Shown piece after piece: positions 35,464-44,696 of a stretch of DNA of 64,000 nt. Position 1 is the first letter of the stretch. Each line of letters opens with the position of its first letter. Source of the DNA: Opimibacter sp041746735 (GTDB lineage Bacteria; Bacteroidota; Bacteroidia; Chitinophagales; Saprospiraceae); contig JBGTGP010000018.1 in the NCBI GenBank assembly GCA_041746735.1, positions 94,840-158,839 on the forward strand. The letters run 5' to 3'. The notes under the pieces were generated by a model. The model did not search any database. It was not told where the DNA came from and saw nothing but the letters and a program-made list of their open reading frames with translations. A program made the translations under genes and the position numbers.

Positions 35464-36436
35464 TATCCGGCGTATAGGCGTATTTTCCTCTGGAGGAGAT
35501 GCTCCGGGGATGAATGCGGCTATACGTGCGGTCGTCCGGACAGCCGCTTATTATGACCTGCATATTTTCGGCATCTATCATGGCTACGAAGGTATGATTG
35601 ACGGCGAAATGGCCCGTCTGGACAAAGGGGATGTAGGCAATATTATCCATCGGGGAGGTACGATCCTCAAGACTGCTCGAAGTCAGCGTTTCCATACGAA
35701 GGAAGGGCGTAAAATGGCCTACGATGCGCTGATGGTCCACGACATAGATGCGCTGGTGGCCATCGGGGGTGACGGTACATTTACAGGGGCAACTCTTTTT
35801 CACGAAGAGTATGGCATACGCGTGGTGGGTGTTCCAGGTACGATAGACAATGATCTTTACGGCACGGATTACACCATCGGATTTGACACAGCCGTTAATA
35901 CCGCTATCGAAGCCGTAGATCGTATCCGGGATACGGCAGACTCGCACAACCGGTTGTTTTTTGTCGAAGTCATGGGACGCGACACGGGTTACATCGCGTT
36001 GAACACCGGTATCGGAAGTGGTGCCGGTGCCATCATGATTCCGGAATCCAAACTGGATGTTGATATTCTGATCCGTCATTTGGAGGCAACCGCCAAACGC
36101 CAAAAACTCTTTTCCCTGATCATCGTCGCTGAAGGCAATGAAAACGGAAATGCCCAAAAATTAGCCTCAGAAGTAAAGACCCGCTTTCCGGAATATGATA
36201 CCAAAGTCACCATCATCGGTCACTTACAACGTGGTGGAGCACCTTCTGCACTGGATCGGCTGATCGCCAGCCGTATGGGATACAAGGCCGTGGAAGCACT
36301 GCTGGAAGGCCATACCAATGTGATGGTCGGGATTCAGCATAATGAAATGGTTCTCATCCCATTTGCAGATGCCATTCATAAACGTAAAATGATAGATCAG
36401 GATCTTTTGCGCATGGCTGAAATCCTATCCCTTTGA
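35444..36436 (+). CDS. pfkA: ATP-dependent 6-phosphofructokinase
   Basis: 330 residues from the ATG at 35444; an ATG at 35426 is possible. It phosphorylates fructose 6-phosphate in glycolysis. Seen: GVFSSGGDAPGMNAAIR, AIGGDGTFTGATLF, and the catalytic loop GVPGTIDNDLYGTDYTIGF with Asp as general base. Gly at the position before TIDND and Gly after GGD point to ATP rather than pyrophosphate as donor. VMGRDTGYIAL binds the sugar phosphate. Overlaps the upstream kinase gene by 20 bp and is followed 2 bp later by cutA, so three genes form an operon. Confidence 0.95.
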   Translation: MIEKKNDIRRIGVFSSGGDAPGMNAAIRAVVRTAAYYDLHIFGIYHGYEGMIDGEMARLDKGDVGNIIHRGGTILKTARSQRFHTKEGRKMAYDALMVHDIDALVAIGGDGTFTGATLFHEEYGIRVVGVPGTIDNDLYGTDYTIGFDTAVNTAIEAVDRIRDTADSHNRLFFVEVMGRDTGYIALNTGIGSGAGAIMIPESKLDVDILIRHLEATAKRQKLFSLIIVAEGNENGNAQKLASEVKTRFPEYDTKVTIIGHLQRGGAPSALDRLIASRMGYKAVEALLEGHTNVMVGIQHNEMVLIPFADAIHKRKMIDQDLLRMAEILSL

Positions 36437-36438
36437 TC

Positions 36439-36756
36439 ATGCAGATCATGAGCTTTTATGTCCCGGTGGCCCATGAAGAAGAAGCCATTACTCTTGGCCG
36501 GAATTGTGTAGAACAACATCTGGCTGCTTGCGCCAATTTTCTTCCGATTCAGTCCATTTACATTTGGGACGATCAGCTTCGCCAGGATGGTGAATACGCC
36601 CTGATCCTGAAGACAACAATAGAAGGCTCCGCAGCTTTACAGGATTTTATTGAGCAAAACCATTCCTATGATGTTCCCTGTATCATCCAAAAAGTGGTGG
36701 ATGTAAATGAAGCGTATGGTGCCTGGGTATCTACACAAGTCTATCGTCCCTTATGA
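36439..36756 (+). CDS. cutA: Divalent-cation tolerance protein CutA
   Basis: 105 residues from the ATG at 36439 (2 bp after the pfkA stop). Matches the CutA trimer family: LGRNCVEQHLAACANFLPIQSIYIWDDQL in sections, EYALILKTTIEGSAALQDFIEQNHSYDVPCIIQ, and a C-terminal YGAWV. The Cys in LAACAN and the DVPCI stretch are conserved. Linked to copper tolerance in E. coli, though the molecular role in most bacteria is unclear. Convergent with prfB, 9 bp apart. Confidence 0.94.
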   Translation: MQIMSFYVPVAHEEEAITLGRNCVEQHLAACANFLPIQSIYIWDDQLRQDGEYALILKTTIEGSAALQDFIEQNHSYDVPCIIQKVVDVNEAYGAWVSTQVYRPL

Positions 36757-36765
36757 AGACACCGG

Positions 36766-37873
36766 TCATACAGACTCTTTCAACTCAATATTTCCTTTTT
36801 TACTCCACATCAGGTAGGCTTTGATAAACCCATTGAGATCTCCGTTGAGGACGAGATCCGGATTATGGACGGTAAACTGCGACCGGTGATCTTTAACACG
36901 CCGGTCGTCCAGGACATAGCTCCGGATCTGACTTCCCCATTCATTCTTCGTTTTCCCGGCCTCCACTTTATCACGCTCAGCATTGCGCTTCTCTATTTCT
37001 TTTTCATACAGTCGTGAACGGAGCATTTGTAGGGCTTTCTCTCGATTTTGATGCTGCGATCGTTCCTGCTGACACTCGACTACAATTCCGGAAGGAAGAT
37101 GCCGGACCCGTACAGCCGACTCAGTTTTATTGACATGTTGACCGCCTGCTCCACTGGATCGGAACGTGTCCCATTCCAGGTCATCGGTCTTGACTTCTAC
37201 CTCAATTGTATCATCAATCAGGGGATGTACAAATACGGAAGAAAAGGAAGTCATACGCTTGCCTTGAGCGTTGTATGGGCTCACCCGAACCAAACGATGC
37301 ACACCGTTTTCGCCTTTGAGCATGCCATAGGCATAATCACCGGTGATTTCGATTTCCGCACTTTTAATGCCTGCCACATCTCCATCCTGCCGATTGAGTT
37401 CGGATACTTTATAGCCGTTTTTCTCTGCCCACATTACATACATGCGAAGCAACATTTCCGACCAGTCACAACTTTCGGTTCCACCCGCACCCGCATTGAT
37501 CTCCAGGATGCAGGAGAGTTCATCCTCTTGTTTATTGAGGGTACTCCTGAATTCGACATCATCCACTACCTCCAGCGCGCGCGCATAGGCGCTATCGAGT
37601 TCTTCATCTGTGGATTCACCGGCGTCATAGAACTCCAATAGCACGCCGAGGTCATCCACGACGGCCTGAATACTGTTGAAATTCGAAAGCCAGTGCTTGT
37701 GGGCTTTGACCTCCTTCAGTGTGACACCTGCACGCTCTGCATCGGACCAGAAATCCGGGTCGAGCGTAAGTTGTTCTAACTCTTCTAATTGAATTTTACG
37801 TCTGGCGACGTCAAAGATACCTCCCTAAAATATCCACACGGGTCTTCAGGTCATTGAATTGATCTACAGTCAT
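36766..37873 (-). CDS. prfB: Peptide chain release factor 2, made by programmed +1 frameshift
   Basis: The gene is split by a programmed frameshift. The first part runs from the ATG at 37873 (MTVDQFNDLKTRVDILGRYL, 20 codons) to an in-frame TGA at 37813-37811 in the context TAT CTT TGA C, preceded by the Shine-Dalgarno-like AGGGAGG. Skipping one base puts the ribosome in the frame that continues to 36766, giving 368 residues, the normal length. GGQ is at about 243-245 (AGGQHVNKTESAVR); the stop-codon-recognition motif reads SPY (about 198-200) rather than the E. coli SPF. RF2 releases peptides at UGA and UAA, so its own level controls frameshifting. A gene finder that ignores the shift would start it at 37659 and lose 71 residues. 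Confidence 0.95.
37810..37825 (-). promoter_or_regulatory. prfB programmed frameshift site
   Basis: On the minus strand: an AGGGAGG Shine-Dalgarno-like element, then TAT CTT TGA C. This is the textbook RF2 autoregulatory signal: when RF2 is scarce the ribosome pauses at UGA and slips +1 on CUU. The distance from the purine box to the slip site is the short spacing known to favour shifting. Confidence 0.93.
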
Positions 37874-37925
37874 ACTGTCCGATTTAAGAGCGGAGTAAGG
37901 CCATTATAGCCTTTCGCCGGATGAT

Positions 37926-38819
37926 TTATTCTAATTCAACATAAAACATCAGCTCAGCGTTCTCCGGAATTCTCGGAGGGGAGCCGGCAACACCATATCC
38001 CAGCGATGCCGGAATAAATAAGGTGGCTTTAGTACCCTTCTTGAGCAGCGCAATTCCTTCATCCCAGCCGCGGATAACCTGACCGACACCCAGGGGAAAC
38101 TGATACGGTTGTCCGCCCTTGAAGGAATTGTCAAACATAGTGCCATCGGACACCAGCATCCCGTAATAGTGAACGGCTACCTGATCTCCTATCACGGGCA
38201 TATCACCTGCAGTGCCTGCTTCATGGATGAGGTACTTCAATCCTGATTCTGTGGTCTGGAGCTGGTTGGCGAGTTGACCTTTGGTATACGACGTCCAGGT
38301 CGATTTGGTTAACGACTCTACTTCCGGAAGTCTGTCACGTACCAACTGGCGAACCTTTTCCTGCTCAGCCTGGATGGAATCGGAATACTCCTCAAACCGC
38401 GCTTCGTCCATGACGTCGACGATCCCGACATGGTACACCATGGGTTCAGTAAAACCCTCAAAGTCCGGTGGCAGTCTGTTGAAGGAATCCAGGGGAAAAT
38501 AAAAAAGAAAACTGTCCCCTTCATGCAGCGTAGCCAGCAAATCCACCAGGGGTCTGAGTTGGCCATAGGTTTTGTTGTCATCCAACACTTTCAGGATAGA
38601 AGGCTTTCCGCCATCGGCGGTTGATTGCAATACTGAATCTTTCTGGGACAGTGCCATGTTGAAGAAAACATAGCTGTTGACCGGAATAGGATCAGAGGAA
38701 GCCCCTTTGCGGACCACCTGGTATTCATAGCCGGAGTCCGTTTTCATACGACGGCCTTCGGAGGAGCATCCTGCGATGATGAGGATGCAGAGCAAGGAAA
38801 AAAACAAGTTATGTTTCAT
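37926..38819 (-). CDS. FKBP-type peptidyl-prolyl isomerase lipoprotein
   Basis: 297 residues. Lipoprotein signal with lipobox IIAGC (Cys18). The first half (YEYQVVRKG ... VYHVGIVDVMDEARFEEYSDS) is an extracytoplasmic domain resembling a degenerate FKBP, and the last 110 residues are a standard FKBP domain: VAVHYYGMLVSDGTMFDNSF, PYQFPLGVGQVIRGWDEGIALLKKGTKATLFIPASLGYG (in parts), IPENAELMFYVELE. The Tyr, Phe, Asp and Trp of the active pocket are present. It likely helps fold periplasmic or outer-membrane proteins. Its start overlaps the DHH gene by 11 bp (same strand), so the two are coupled. Confidence 0.92.
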   Translation of the reverse strand: MKHNLFFSLLCILIIAGCSSEGRRMKTDSGYEYQVVRKGASSDPIPVNSYVFFNMALSQKDSVLQSTADGGKPSILKVLDDNKTYGQLRPLVDLLATLHEGDSFLFYFPLDSFNRLPPDFEGFTEPMVYHVGIVDVMDEARFEEYSDSIQAEQEKVRQLVRDRLPEVESLTKSTWTSYTKGQLANQLQTTESGLKYLIHEAGTAGDMPVIGDQVAVHYYGMLVSDGTMFDNSFKGGQPYQFPLGVGQVIRGWDEGIALLKKGTKATLFIPASLGYGVAGSPPRIPENAELMFYVELE

Positions 38820-39825
38820 GTTGTAGTTGATATGCGTGCATTGTGACGGGAATTATTTCCCTGACTTTATTTAATACTTCTTCAATCGAACCTTTGATTT
38901 GTCCGCCGGAAGCATTCCGGTGACCGCCTCCATTGAAGTGCTGATGACAAATCTCCTGGACGTTGACGTTGCCTTTTGACCGGAACGAAAGTTTGGTCAC
39001 ATTCTGCTGTTCGGAGATAAACACGGCGAGTTTCATGTTCCGGACCATCAGGATATAGTTGACTATACCTTCCGTATCACCGCGTCCGATTGACCAGTTT
39101 TTGTAATCATCCTTATCCAGCCAGATGATCCCGGCCTGGTATTCGCTCATCAGTTCCATTCGGTTGGCCAGACAATGACCGAGCAACTTGAGTTGCTTTT
39201 CCGTCATGCTATTAAAGAGCCGGATCTGGAGCATGTAATCATCGATACCCTGGCGCTTCAAGGCAGCGGCGATCTCAAAAACCCTTGGGTTGGTGGCATA
39301 CCGGAATGAACCGGTATCCATCAGGATGCCGGTATAAATTGCCTCGGCAATGGGGATATCGATATATTTTTCGAGACTGAGATCAGCCAGAAAATCATAT
39401 ACCATTTCGGCCGTGGAGCTGGCTTCGGTATTGGAAAAAATATGATCGGCAAAGGGTTCCGGATCGATATGATGATCGATGAGGATTTTAACGGCTCTGG
39501 AAGCCATGACATCCAGCCCGAATCGATCGATACGATCCAGGGCATTGAAGTCGAGGCAAAAAATGAGTTCGGCCTTCTCAAACGCTGCGACGGCCAAATC
39601 GGGATTCATCTCTCCGATGATGGCCTGGTCGATGCCAGGTAAAAAATTGAAGAGCGGCGGGAAGTCATTGGGGAGGACGACGGTCACGTTGTGTAAAAGC
39701 TTTTGGAGGACTCCAGCCAACGCCAGCGACGACCCCAGGGCATCACCATCGGGATTTTTGTGGGTGACGATCACCACGTGTGCGGGTTGGCGTATCAGAT
39801 GATACAGGGTCTCTATAGCGGTCAT
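38809..39825 (-). CDS. DHH/DHHA1 phosphoesterase (NrnA-like)
   Basis: 338 residues. DHH motifs: VTHKNPDGDALGSSLAL, FCLDFNALDRID, ILIDHHIDPE, and the C-terminal DHHA1 signature GGGHRNASGG. Homologues degrade oligoribonucleotides of 2-5 nt and dephosphorylate 3'-phosphoadenosine-5'-phosphate, or hydrolyse cyclic dinucleotides; which applies here is open. It is divergent from ndk and overlaps the FKBP gene by 11 bp. An ndk-nrnA-FKBP neighbourhood is common in Bacteroidota. Confidence 0.92.
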   Translation of the reverse strand: MTAIETLYHLIRQPAHVVIVTHKNPDGDALGSSLALAGVLQKLLHNVTVVLPNDFPPLFNFLPGIDQAIIGEMNPDLAVAAFEKAELIFCLDFNALDRIDRFGLDVMASRAVKILIDHHIDPEPFADHIFSNTEASSTAEMVYDFLADLSLEKYIDIPIAEAIYTGILMDTGSFRYATNPRVFEIAAALKRQGIDDYMLQIRLFNSMTEKQLKLLGHCLANRMELMSEYQAGIIWLDKDDYKNWSIGRGDTEGIVNYILMVRNMKLAVFISEQQNVTKLSFRSKGNVNVQEICHQHFNGGGHRNASGGQIKGSIEEVLNKVREIIPVTMHAYQLQHET

Positions 39826-39880
39826 CGGCTATTTTTCAGCGCGCAAAGGTCTGCTTTTATTATGATACTGACAAATATGT

Positions 39881-39888
39881 TAGTTTTG
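39881..39888 (+). promoter_or_regulatory. Putative -7 box upstream of ndk
   Basis: TAGTTTTG fits TAnnTTTG, the Bacteroidota primary sigma -7 element, 35 bp before the ndk ATG. No convincing -33 TTG is seen. Confidence 0.35.
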
Positions 39889-39922
39889 CCCCCCATTTAA
39901 CGAACTATCTATATTCATCTAT

Positions 39923-40345
39923 ATGTCAGGTACCATCACCTTCACTATGATCAAACCTGATGCGGTAGCAGCAGGTCACATCGGCGCCATCCTTGCCCAA
40001 ATCAACCAGGCCGGCTTCAGAATCATCGCCATGAAATATACCAAACTCTCCCCGGAAAAGGCAGGCGAATTTTATGCCGTCCACCGGGAAAGGGGCTTCT
40101 TTGGCGAACTGGTTGAATTTATGTCCTCCGGCCCTATCGTGGCGGCCGTGCTGGAAAAAGAAAATGCTGTAGAAGACTTTCGTAACCTGATCGGGGCCAC
40201 CGATCCGACGAAAGCCGCTTCAGGCACCATCCGCGCCCTGTTTGCTAAAAACATCGGGGAAAATGCCATCCATGGATCCGATTCAGACGAAAACGCCCAG
40301 ATCGAAGCGGCTTTCCACTTCGCCCGGACGGAGATGTTTTCCTGA
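39923..40345 (+). CDS. ndk: Nucleoside diphosphate kinase
   Basis: 140 residues, standard length. It transfers phosphate from ATP to other NDPs through a phospho-histidine. N-terminal ITFTMIKPDAV, the AIHGSDS catalytic segment with His117, GATDPTKAASGTIRA and the C-terminal IEAAFHFARTEMF all match. Transcribed away from the DHH phosphoesterase gene. Confidence 0.97.
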   Translation: MSGTITFTMIKPDAVAAGHIGAILAQINQAGFRIIAMKYTKLSPEKAGEFYAVHRERGFFGELVEFMSSGPIVAAVLEKENAVEDFRNLIGATDPTKAASGTIRALFAKNIGENAIHGSDSDENAQIEAAFHFARTEMFS

Positions 40346-40425
40346 GAGACTAGGAGTGTCTCAGCATAAGCGCTGAGGCCTCATTCGTAGATCTCCACGA
40401 CCGTATCTAATACACTTCGTTCCGG

Positions 40426-41721
40426 CTATACTTCCATTGACCTTACTGATGATGGTTGCCGATCGAGTCGCCTGAATATATTCAACAACTCTTCCGCCGA
40501 AGTAGCCTCATCGGAAACAGGGATACCCAGCCAGCGGCAAAGCTTGAGAGCCGCCTCACGAACCGGTATATCCGGCACGTGCTGGTCACGCATATCATGC
40601 ATATATCGGATCATCCTGAATCCATTAAAGTACCTGAAAAATCGCTTCCGAAAAGCAGCAGCCGTTGTGGTCTGCGCCCGAATATCCAGGCAGATCTCCC
40701 ACAACAAAAGCTTGCCTAAATGATTCACCAAACGCTGGTCCAGCTTCAGCGCAGATTGTAAGGCGACATAAGGACTCGATTCTTGAATACCTGCCCAATC
40801 CCTCAAGGTGTCCACCGCTACAAACAAGGGGCTGATCCATTCAAATACAGCAGGATCAGTTGTAACCCACTCCCACCCACGCTGCTCCATCTGCCCCATC
40901 GCCCTTCCGGTACCGAAAGGCACTCGTCCTGAAACCCGGGCAGAAGGATACACTACAGTTGTCGTCAGGTCCTGCAAACGCCCGATCTCAATAAACTTCT
41001 GTAAAAAATAAAAATCCTCACCTGCCATACGAGTATTCATCCCGCCTTGCCGGAGATACGCCTTACGCCGAACCGCCATGGAAGAGCCTACGGTATGGAA
41101 TGCATGAGGATGACCCGCCCAACGCATGGCCTGAACCAGATACCGCAAATGCAATTCATACTGAATAATCTTTTCTCTTTCCGCTTTATCCGGGAGGTCC
41201 AGCGGATGTTCGAAATAGATGGAAGCGGCATCCAGGTTCGGATATTGCTCGAAAAAATCATACACAGAGCGTAAGTAATTTGATGCTACCCGGCAATCTG
41301 CATCCAGTCCAACTAATATACTCTCATGAGCAGACCGTCTGGCGCCTTCATCCATCGCCAACTTCCGTGCCCATCCAACACCGCCTTGTGGGTCCGGCAT
41401 ATCATCTACCCTGACTGGAAGGAATCGCAAGCCGATACGCTCATGGCCACCTATCCAGTCCACGGAGTCCCACCATGACTGGTCGTGAATGACTTTTTCA
41501 GCATCAGTCATTCGGTCTGATGTATTAAAAAGTAACACTACCTCCACCTCACATGGCGGCAGATCACATTCGGAGAGGGACTCAAGTACTGAGGTTAGGT
41601 CTGGTTCTGCATAGGCCGGAATACAAATGACCATTTGAGCTCGCTCTGTCGAAGCAATTGTCTTCAGAGGGTACGTTCGAAAGCGGGTGGTATAGTGTAG
41701 CCATTCATGATCTTCGGCCAT
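40426..41721 (-). CDS. Family 2-like glycosyltransferase
   Basis: 431 residues. The N-terminal domain has the GT-A nucleotide-sugar fold: QMVICIPAYAEPDLTSVLESL, then the metal-binding ILVGLDADCRVASNY (DxD), then SSMAVRRKAYLRQGGMNTRMAGEDFYFLQKF with the ED-type catalytic segment. The C-terminal 130 residues are helical and not recognised. It would add a sugar to a lipid, protein or polysaccharide; donor and acceptor are unknown. There is no membrane segment. It is divergent from wbqC (31 bp between starts), and WbqC belongs to surface-sugar loci, which hints at a shared role. Confidence 0.83.
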   Translation of the reverse strand: MAEDHEWLHYTTRFRTYPLKTIASTERAQMVICIPAYAEPDLTSVLESLSECDLPPCEVEVVLLFNTSDRMTDAEKVIHDQSWWDSVDWIGGHERIGLRFLPVRVDDMPDPQGGVGWARKLAMDEGARRSAHESILVGLDADCRVASNYLRSVYDFFEQYPNLDAASIYFEHPLDLPDKAEREKIIQYELHLRYLVQAMRWAGHPHAFHTVGSSMAVRRKAYLRQGGMNTRMAGEDFYFLQKFIEIGRLQDLTTTVVYPSARVSGRVPFGTGRAMGQMEQRGWEWVTTDPAVFEWISPLFVAVDTLRDWAGIQESSPYVALQSALKLDQRLVNHLGKLLLWEICLDIRAQTTTAAAFRKRFFRYFNGFRMIRYMHDMRDQHVPDIPVREAALKLCRWLGIPVSDEATSAEELLNIFRRLDRQPSSVRSMEV

Positions 41722-41727
41722 CTGATG

Positions 41728-41735
41728 TAACTTTG
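41728..41735 (+). promoter_or_regulatory. Putative -7 box upstream of wbqC
   Basis: TAACTTTG fits TAnnTTTG and lies 18 bp before the wbqC ATG, within the short divergent gap to the glycosyltransferase gene. No -33 element stands out. Confidence 0.35.
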
Positions 41736-41752
41736 TATCCTAAAGAAAAAAA

Positions 41753-42400
41753 ATGGTACGCTGTGTTGCTGGCAACCAATATATGCCTTCTGTAGAATAC
41801 TTTGTCCATTGGAAACAACATGATACGCTATGGCTCGAGGCCCACGAGCATTTTCAAAAAAGAACCTGGAGAAACAAGACCGCGATTTTGGGTCCTGATA
41901 AAGCCATTCCACTCACAGTACCTCTGAAAAAAGGCAAACATCAGCAAATGAACATCCAGGACGTCCAGATCGCATATGATGAACCCTGGCCTAAACATCA
42001 TCTCACCAGTATCAGGACTGCTTATGGTAAAACTGCCTTTTTTAATGAAATAGAGCCTGGTCTTGAAGCTCTTTTTGGCAATCGTCCTGAGACGCTTTGG
42101 GAATTAAATCTGTCCTGCCTAAACTGGCTGACCTCGATGTTGCCCGGTACATGGGCAACCCAGTTATCAACGGAATTTGTCAGACTATATCCACCGGAGG
42201 TGCGTGATGTAAGGAAAGGTGTAGCTGCTGGCCTGCCATTTGACAAACATGCACCACTACCTGAATATCCTCAGATTCACCGTCTCACCCAATCACATCT
42301 GCCAAACCTCTGTATCTTGGATGTAATATGTCATCTTGGACCCGGTACACTACCCTATCTGACCCGCTATTCATTGTCCCTTTATCCTGAAACACCATGA
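41753..42400 (+). CDS. WbqC family protein
   Basis: 215 residues matching the WbqC family: NQYMPSVEYFVHWKQHDTLWLEAHEHFQKRTWRNKT (in parts), then IPLTVPLKKGKHQQ, YGKTAFFNEI and LNLSCLNWL. WbqC-like proteins occur in lipopolysaccharide O-antigen and amino-sugar loci and as single genes across Bacteroidota; no biochemical activity is established. The stop overlaps the ATG of the dynamin-like GTPase by 4 bp (ATGA), so the two are translationally coupled. Confidence 0.88.
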   Translation: MVRCVAGNQYMPSVEYFVHWKQHDTLWLEAHEHFQKRTWRNKTAILGPDKAIPLTVPLKKGKHQQMNIQDVQIAYDEPWPKHHLTSIRTAYGKTAFFNEIEPGLEALFGNRPETLWELNLSCLNWLTSMLPGTWATQLSTEFVRLYPPEVRDVRKGVAAGLPFDKHAPLPEYPQIHRLTQSHLPNLCILDVICHLGPGTLPYLTRYSLSLYPETP

Positions 42401-44121
42401 AGGTCATCGATCATACCTTGCAGGAGCAAAAAATGGCGATGCAGCACGTGCTGCAACAGTTGCAGCAATTTACACACCGTATTGATCATGCTGAGATCAG
42501 CCGAATCCTGTCGGATTTGAGAGACAGAATTGATGAACCTTTCATGTTTGTGATTGTCGGAGAAGTAAAGGCAGGCAAAAGTTCATTTATCAATGCGCTA
42601 CTTGGTGACCCGGACCTCTGTGCTGTAGCCCCGTCACCGATGACAGATACGATCCAGCAGATCGTGTATGGTGAAATCGCGCGCACAGAGATTATCAGTC
42701 CCTACCTGAAACGGGTCTTTCAGCCAAATGAGATCCTGCGGGACATTGCGATCGTCGATACACCGGGTACCAATACCATCATCGCTCATCATCAGGAAAT
42801 TACAGAGCGTTTTATACCGGGATCTGATCTGATCATTTTTGTTTTCGAAGCCAAAAATCCATATCGGCAATCCGCCTGGGATTTCTTCGATTTCATCCAC
42901 GCGGAATGGCATAAAAAGATCATATTCGTCCTGCAACAAAAGGATCTGATGTCAGCGGAAGATCTGGCGATCAACATGAAAGGAGTTGCTGAATATGCTG
43001 GCAAGAAAGGCATCCAAAAGCCGGTGACATTTGCTGTATCTGCACGTGATGAATTAGATGGTCGATTTCAGGAAAGTGGGTTCGTGCCCCTGACATCTTA
43101 TATTCTGGAGCAGGTCACGGGTGGAAGAGCAAGACAACAGAAACTCATCAGTCTGGCAGATACGATCCTGACTATACTGGGTCGACTGTCATCTGGTCTT
43201 CGGGATAGGCAACTTCAATTGGAGGCGGACGTTGCCTTTAGAGCGGAAATCACATCTACACTTTCTGATCATGGTCATCAAGCCCGGCATCAGGCTGATA
43301 TTCTTATCGAAAATCTGATGGGGGCGTATGACCGGATTGCGATAAAATATGAGGCTGAATTGCGGGAAGGGTTGTCGTTTTTCCCGGTTCTGAAGCGGTC
43401 TATTGGAGCTATTTTTTCCAAGTCGCAGTCACTCAAAACCTGGCTGGAAGATTTTACCCGTCGGCTTCAGGGAGATTTTGGAACCGGCATGCAGGACAAA
43501 ATAAATGACCGCGTATTGGATCTGGCTGAAAGTATCCAGCAGATGGCCCACAATGTGGATCTCCGTATCCGCAACAGTAAGACCATCCTGGCTGACGACC
43601 ATGATATTTTTTCTGAAATCGCACACCGCCGCCAAAATATACTCCGTGAATTGCGTGACGCTTTTGAACACTTTCTATCCCAGACTGAGAACTTTGCCAC
43701 CAAAGACCTGGTCGACAAAGAAAGCCGCGTAGGCACTAATGTAGCTGCAGGTAGCGGAGTGGCGGTTGTGGGCATTATTTTGGCTGCTGTCACGCACGGG
43801 ATGGTCTTTGATATCACGGGCGGGGTTCTGACAGCTCTGGGATTTTTGGTCGCCGGTATTACACTGGGTTTGCAGCGGGGTAAAGTCTTAAAGCAATACC
43901 GGTCTGAGATGGACAAAGGAAGAAATCGTCTCCAGGACGAATTGTCGAAGGAACTTTACTCCTACATCGAGACGCTTAAGGTCAAAATGGGAGCTCAATT
44001 TAAGCGTCTGGATGACCTGATTACCCACGAAACCTCAGAACTTTCCGACCTCCAACAAAATCTGAGCACCATACGTATTGATCTGGATGGAATCCGAAAA
44101 ATCATACAATCAGGTTCCTGA
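42397..44121 (+). CDS. Dynamin-like large GTPase
   Basis: 574 residues. GTPase motifs: G1 VGEVKAGKSSFINALL, G2 Thr in SPMTDTIQQI, G3 IVDTPGTNTI, G4 QQKD in FVLQQKDLM (a variant of T/NKxD). Long helical stretches follow, interrupted by a hairpin of two hydrophobic segments near residues 445-490 (GSGVAVVGIILAAVTHGMV and GVLTALGFLVAGITLGL), then a final coiled coil. This is the bacterial dynamin-like layout: GTPase head, stalk, membrane paddle. Such proteins remodel or seal membranes, for example under stress or phage attack. Only a single copy is here, coupled to wbqC by a 4-bp overlap and followed by an ECF sigma factor gene 41 bp later. Confidence 0.87.
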   Translation: MKVIDHTLQEQKMAMQHVLQQLQQFTHRIDHAEISRILSDLRDRIDEPFMFVIVGEVKAGKSSFINALLGDPDLCAVAPSPMTDTIQQIVYGEIARTEIISPYLKRVFQPNEILRDIAIVDTPGTNTIIAHHQEITERFIPGSDLIIFVFEAKNPYRQSAWDFFDFIHAEWHKKIIFVLQQKDLMSAEDLAINMKGVAEYAGKKGIQKPVTFAVSARDELDGRFQESGFVPLTSYILEQVTGGRARQQKLISLADTILTILGRLSSGLRDRQLQLEADVAFRAEITSTLSDHGHQARHQADILIENLMGAYDRIAIKYEAELREGLSFFPVLKRSIGAIFSKSQSLKTWLEDFTRRLQGDFGTGMQDKINDRVLDLAESIQQMAHNVDLRIRNSKTILADDHDIFSEIAHRRQNILRELRDAFEHFLSQTENFATKDLVDKESRVGTNVAAGSGVAVVGIILAAVTHGMVFDITGGVLTALGFLVAGITLGLQRGKVLKQYRSEMDKGRNRLQDELSKELYSYIETLKVKMGAQFKRLDDLITHETSELSDLQQNLSTIRIDLDGIRKIIQSGS

Positions 44122-44162
44122 CCTGTAACAAAATCTTGCATTCTTACGTCAAAACTACAGAC

Positions 44163-44681
44163 ATGACTACTGAACAGTATGAAGCCCTTTTCTACAAGAT
44201 GAGGGATAAGTTGTACCGGTATGCCTTACGGTTTGTCAAAGACAGTGAGACTGCCGAGGATGTGGTACAGGATGTGATGTCAAAACTCTGGCAGAAACGC
44301 CAGGAAGCCGATCAGATTGAAAATATTGAGGCCTGGCTGATGGTCCTGACCCGCAACCGGTCGTTGGATGTGCTCCGTAAAGTGAAGGATAACCATGTCA
44401 ATGTAGATGAAGCGTATACGATTAGTGACAAGGAACCCATTGCAGATCAACAAATGGAACACGCTGATCTTATGAGCCAGTTGCAGCACTGCCTGAACCA
44501 ACTACCGGAAAAGCAACGCTCGATATTTCATCTTCGGGAGATCGAACAGATGACCTATGATGAGATTGCCCTCGCCACCGGATTTGGACTGGACGATGTC
44601 AAAGTCAGTCTTTTCAGGGCCAGAAAACATATACAGCGGATGCTGAGTAAAATCAACACATTCGGATTCCATCAAGCCTGA
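44163..44681 (+). CDS. ECF-type RNA polymerase sigma factor
   Basis: 172 residues from the ATG at 44163. Region 2: LYRYALRFVKDSETAEDVVQDVMSKLW and AWLMVLTRNRSLDVLRK; region 4: LPEKQRSIFHLREIEQMTYDEIALATGFGLDDVKVSLFRARKHIQ (read in parts), with the helix-turn-helix. It is followed by a one-helix membrane protein (putative anti-sigma) and a DUF4252 gene, 15 and 33 bp downstream, a common Bacteroidota trio. Targets unknown. Confidence 0.93.
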   Translation: MTTEQYEALFYKMRDKLYRYALRFVKDSETAEDVVQDVMSKLWQKRQEADQIENIEAWLMVLTRNRSLDVLRKVKDNHVNVDEAYTISDKEPIADQQMEHADLMSQLQHCLNQLPEKQRSIFHLREIEQMTYDEIALATGFGLDDVKVSLFRARKHIQRMLSKINTFGFHQA

Positions 44682-44696
44682 TAACATATAAAGAAC

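Noticed and set aside
40360..40377. Possible terminator after ndk (CTCAGC/GCTGAG)
   Set aside because: The stem is only six base pairs and no T-run follows.
42416..42432. Resemblance of the dynamin-like gene start (TTGCAGGAGCAAA) to the palindrome family
   Set aside because: It lies inside coding sequence, lacks the second arm and is explained by the protein sequence.
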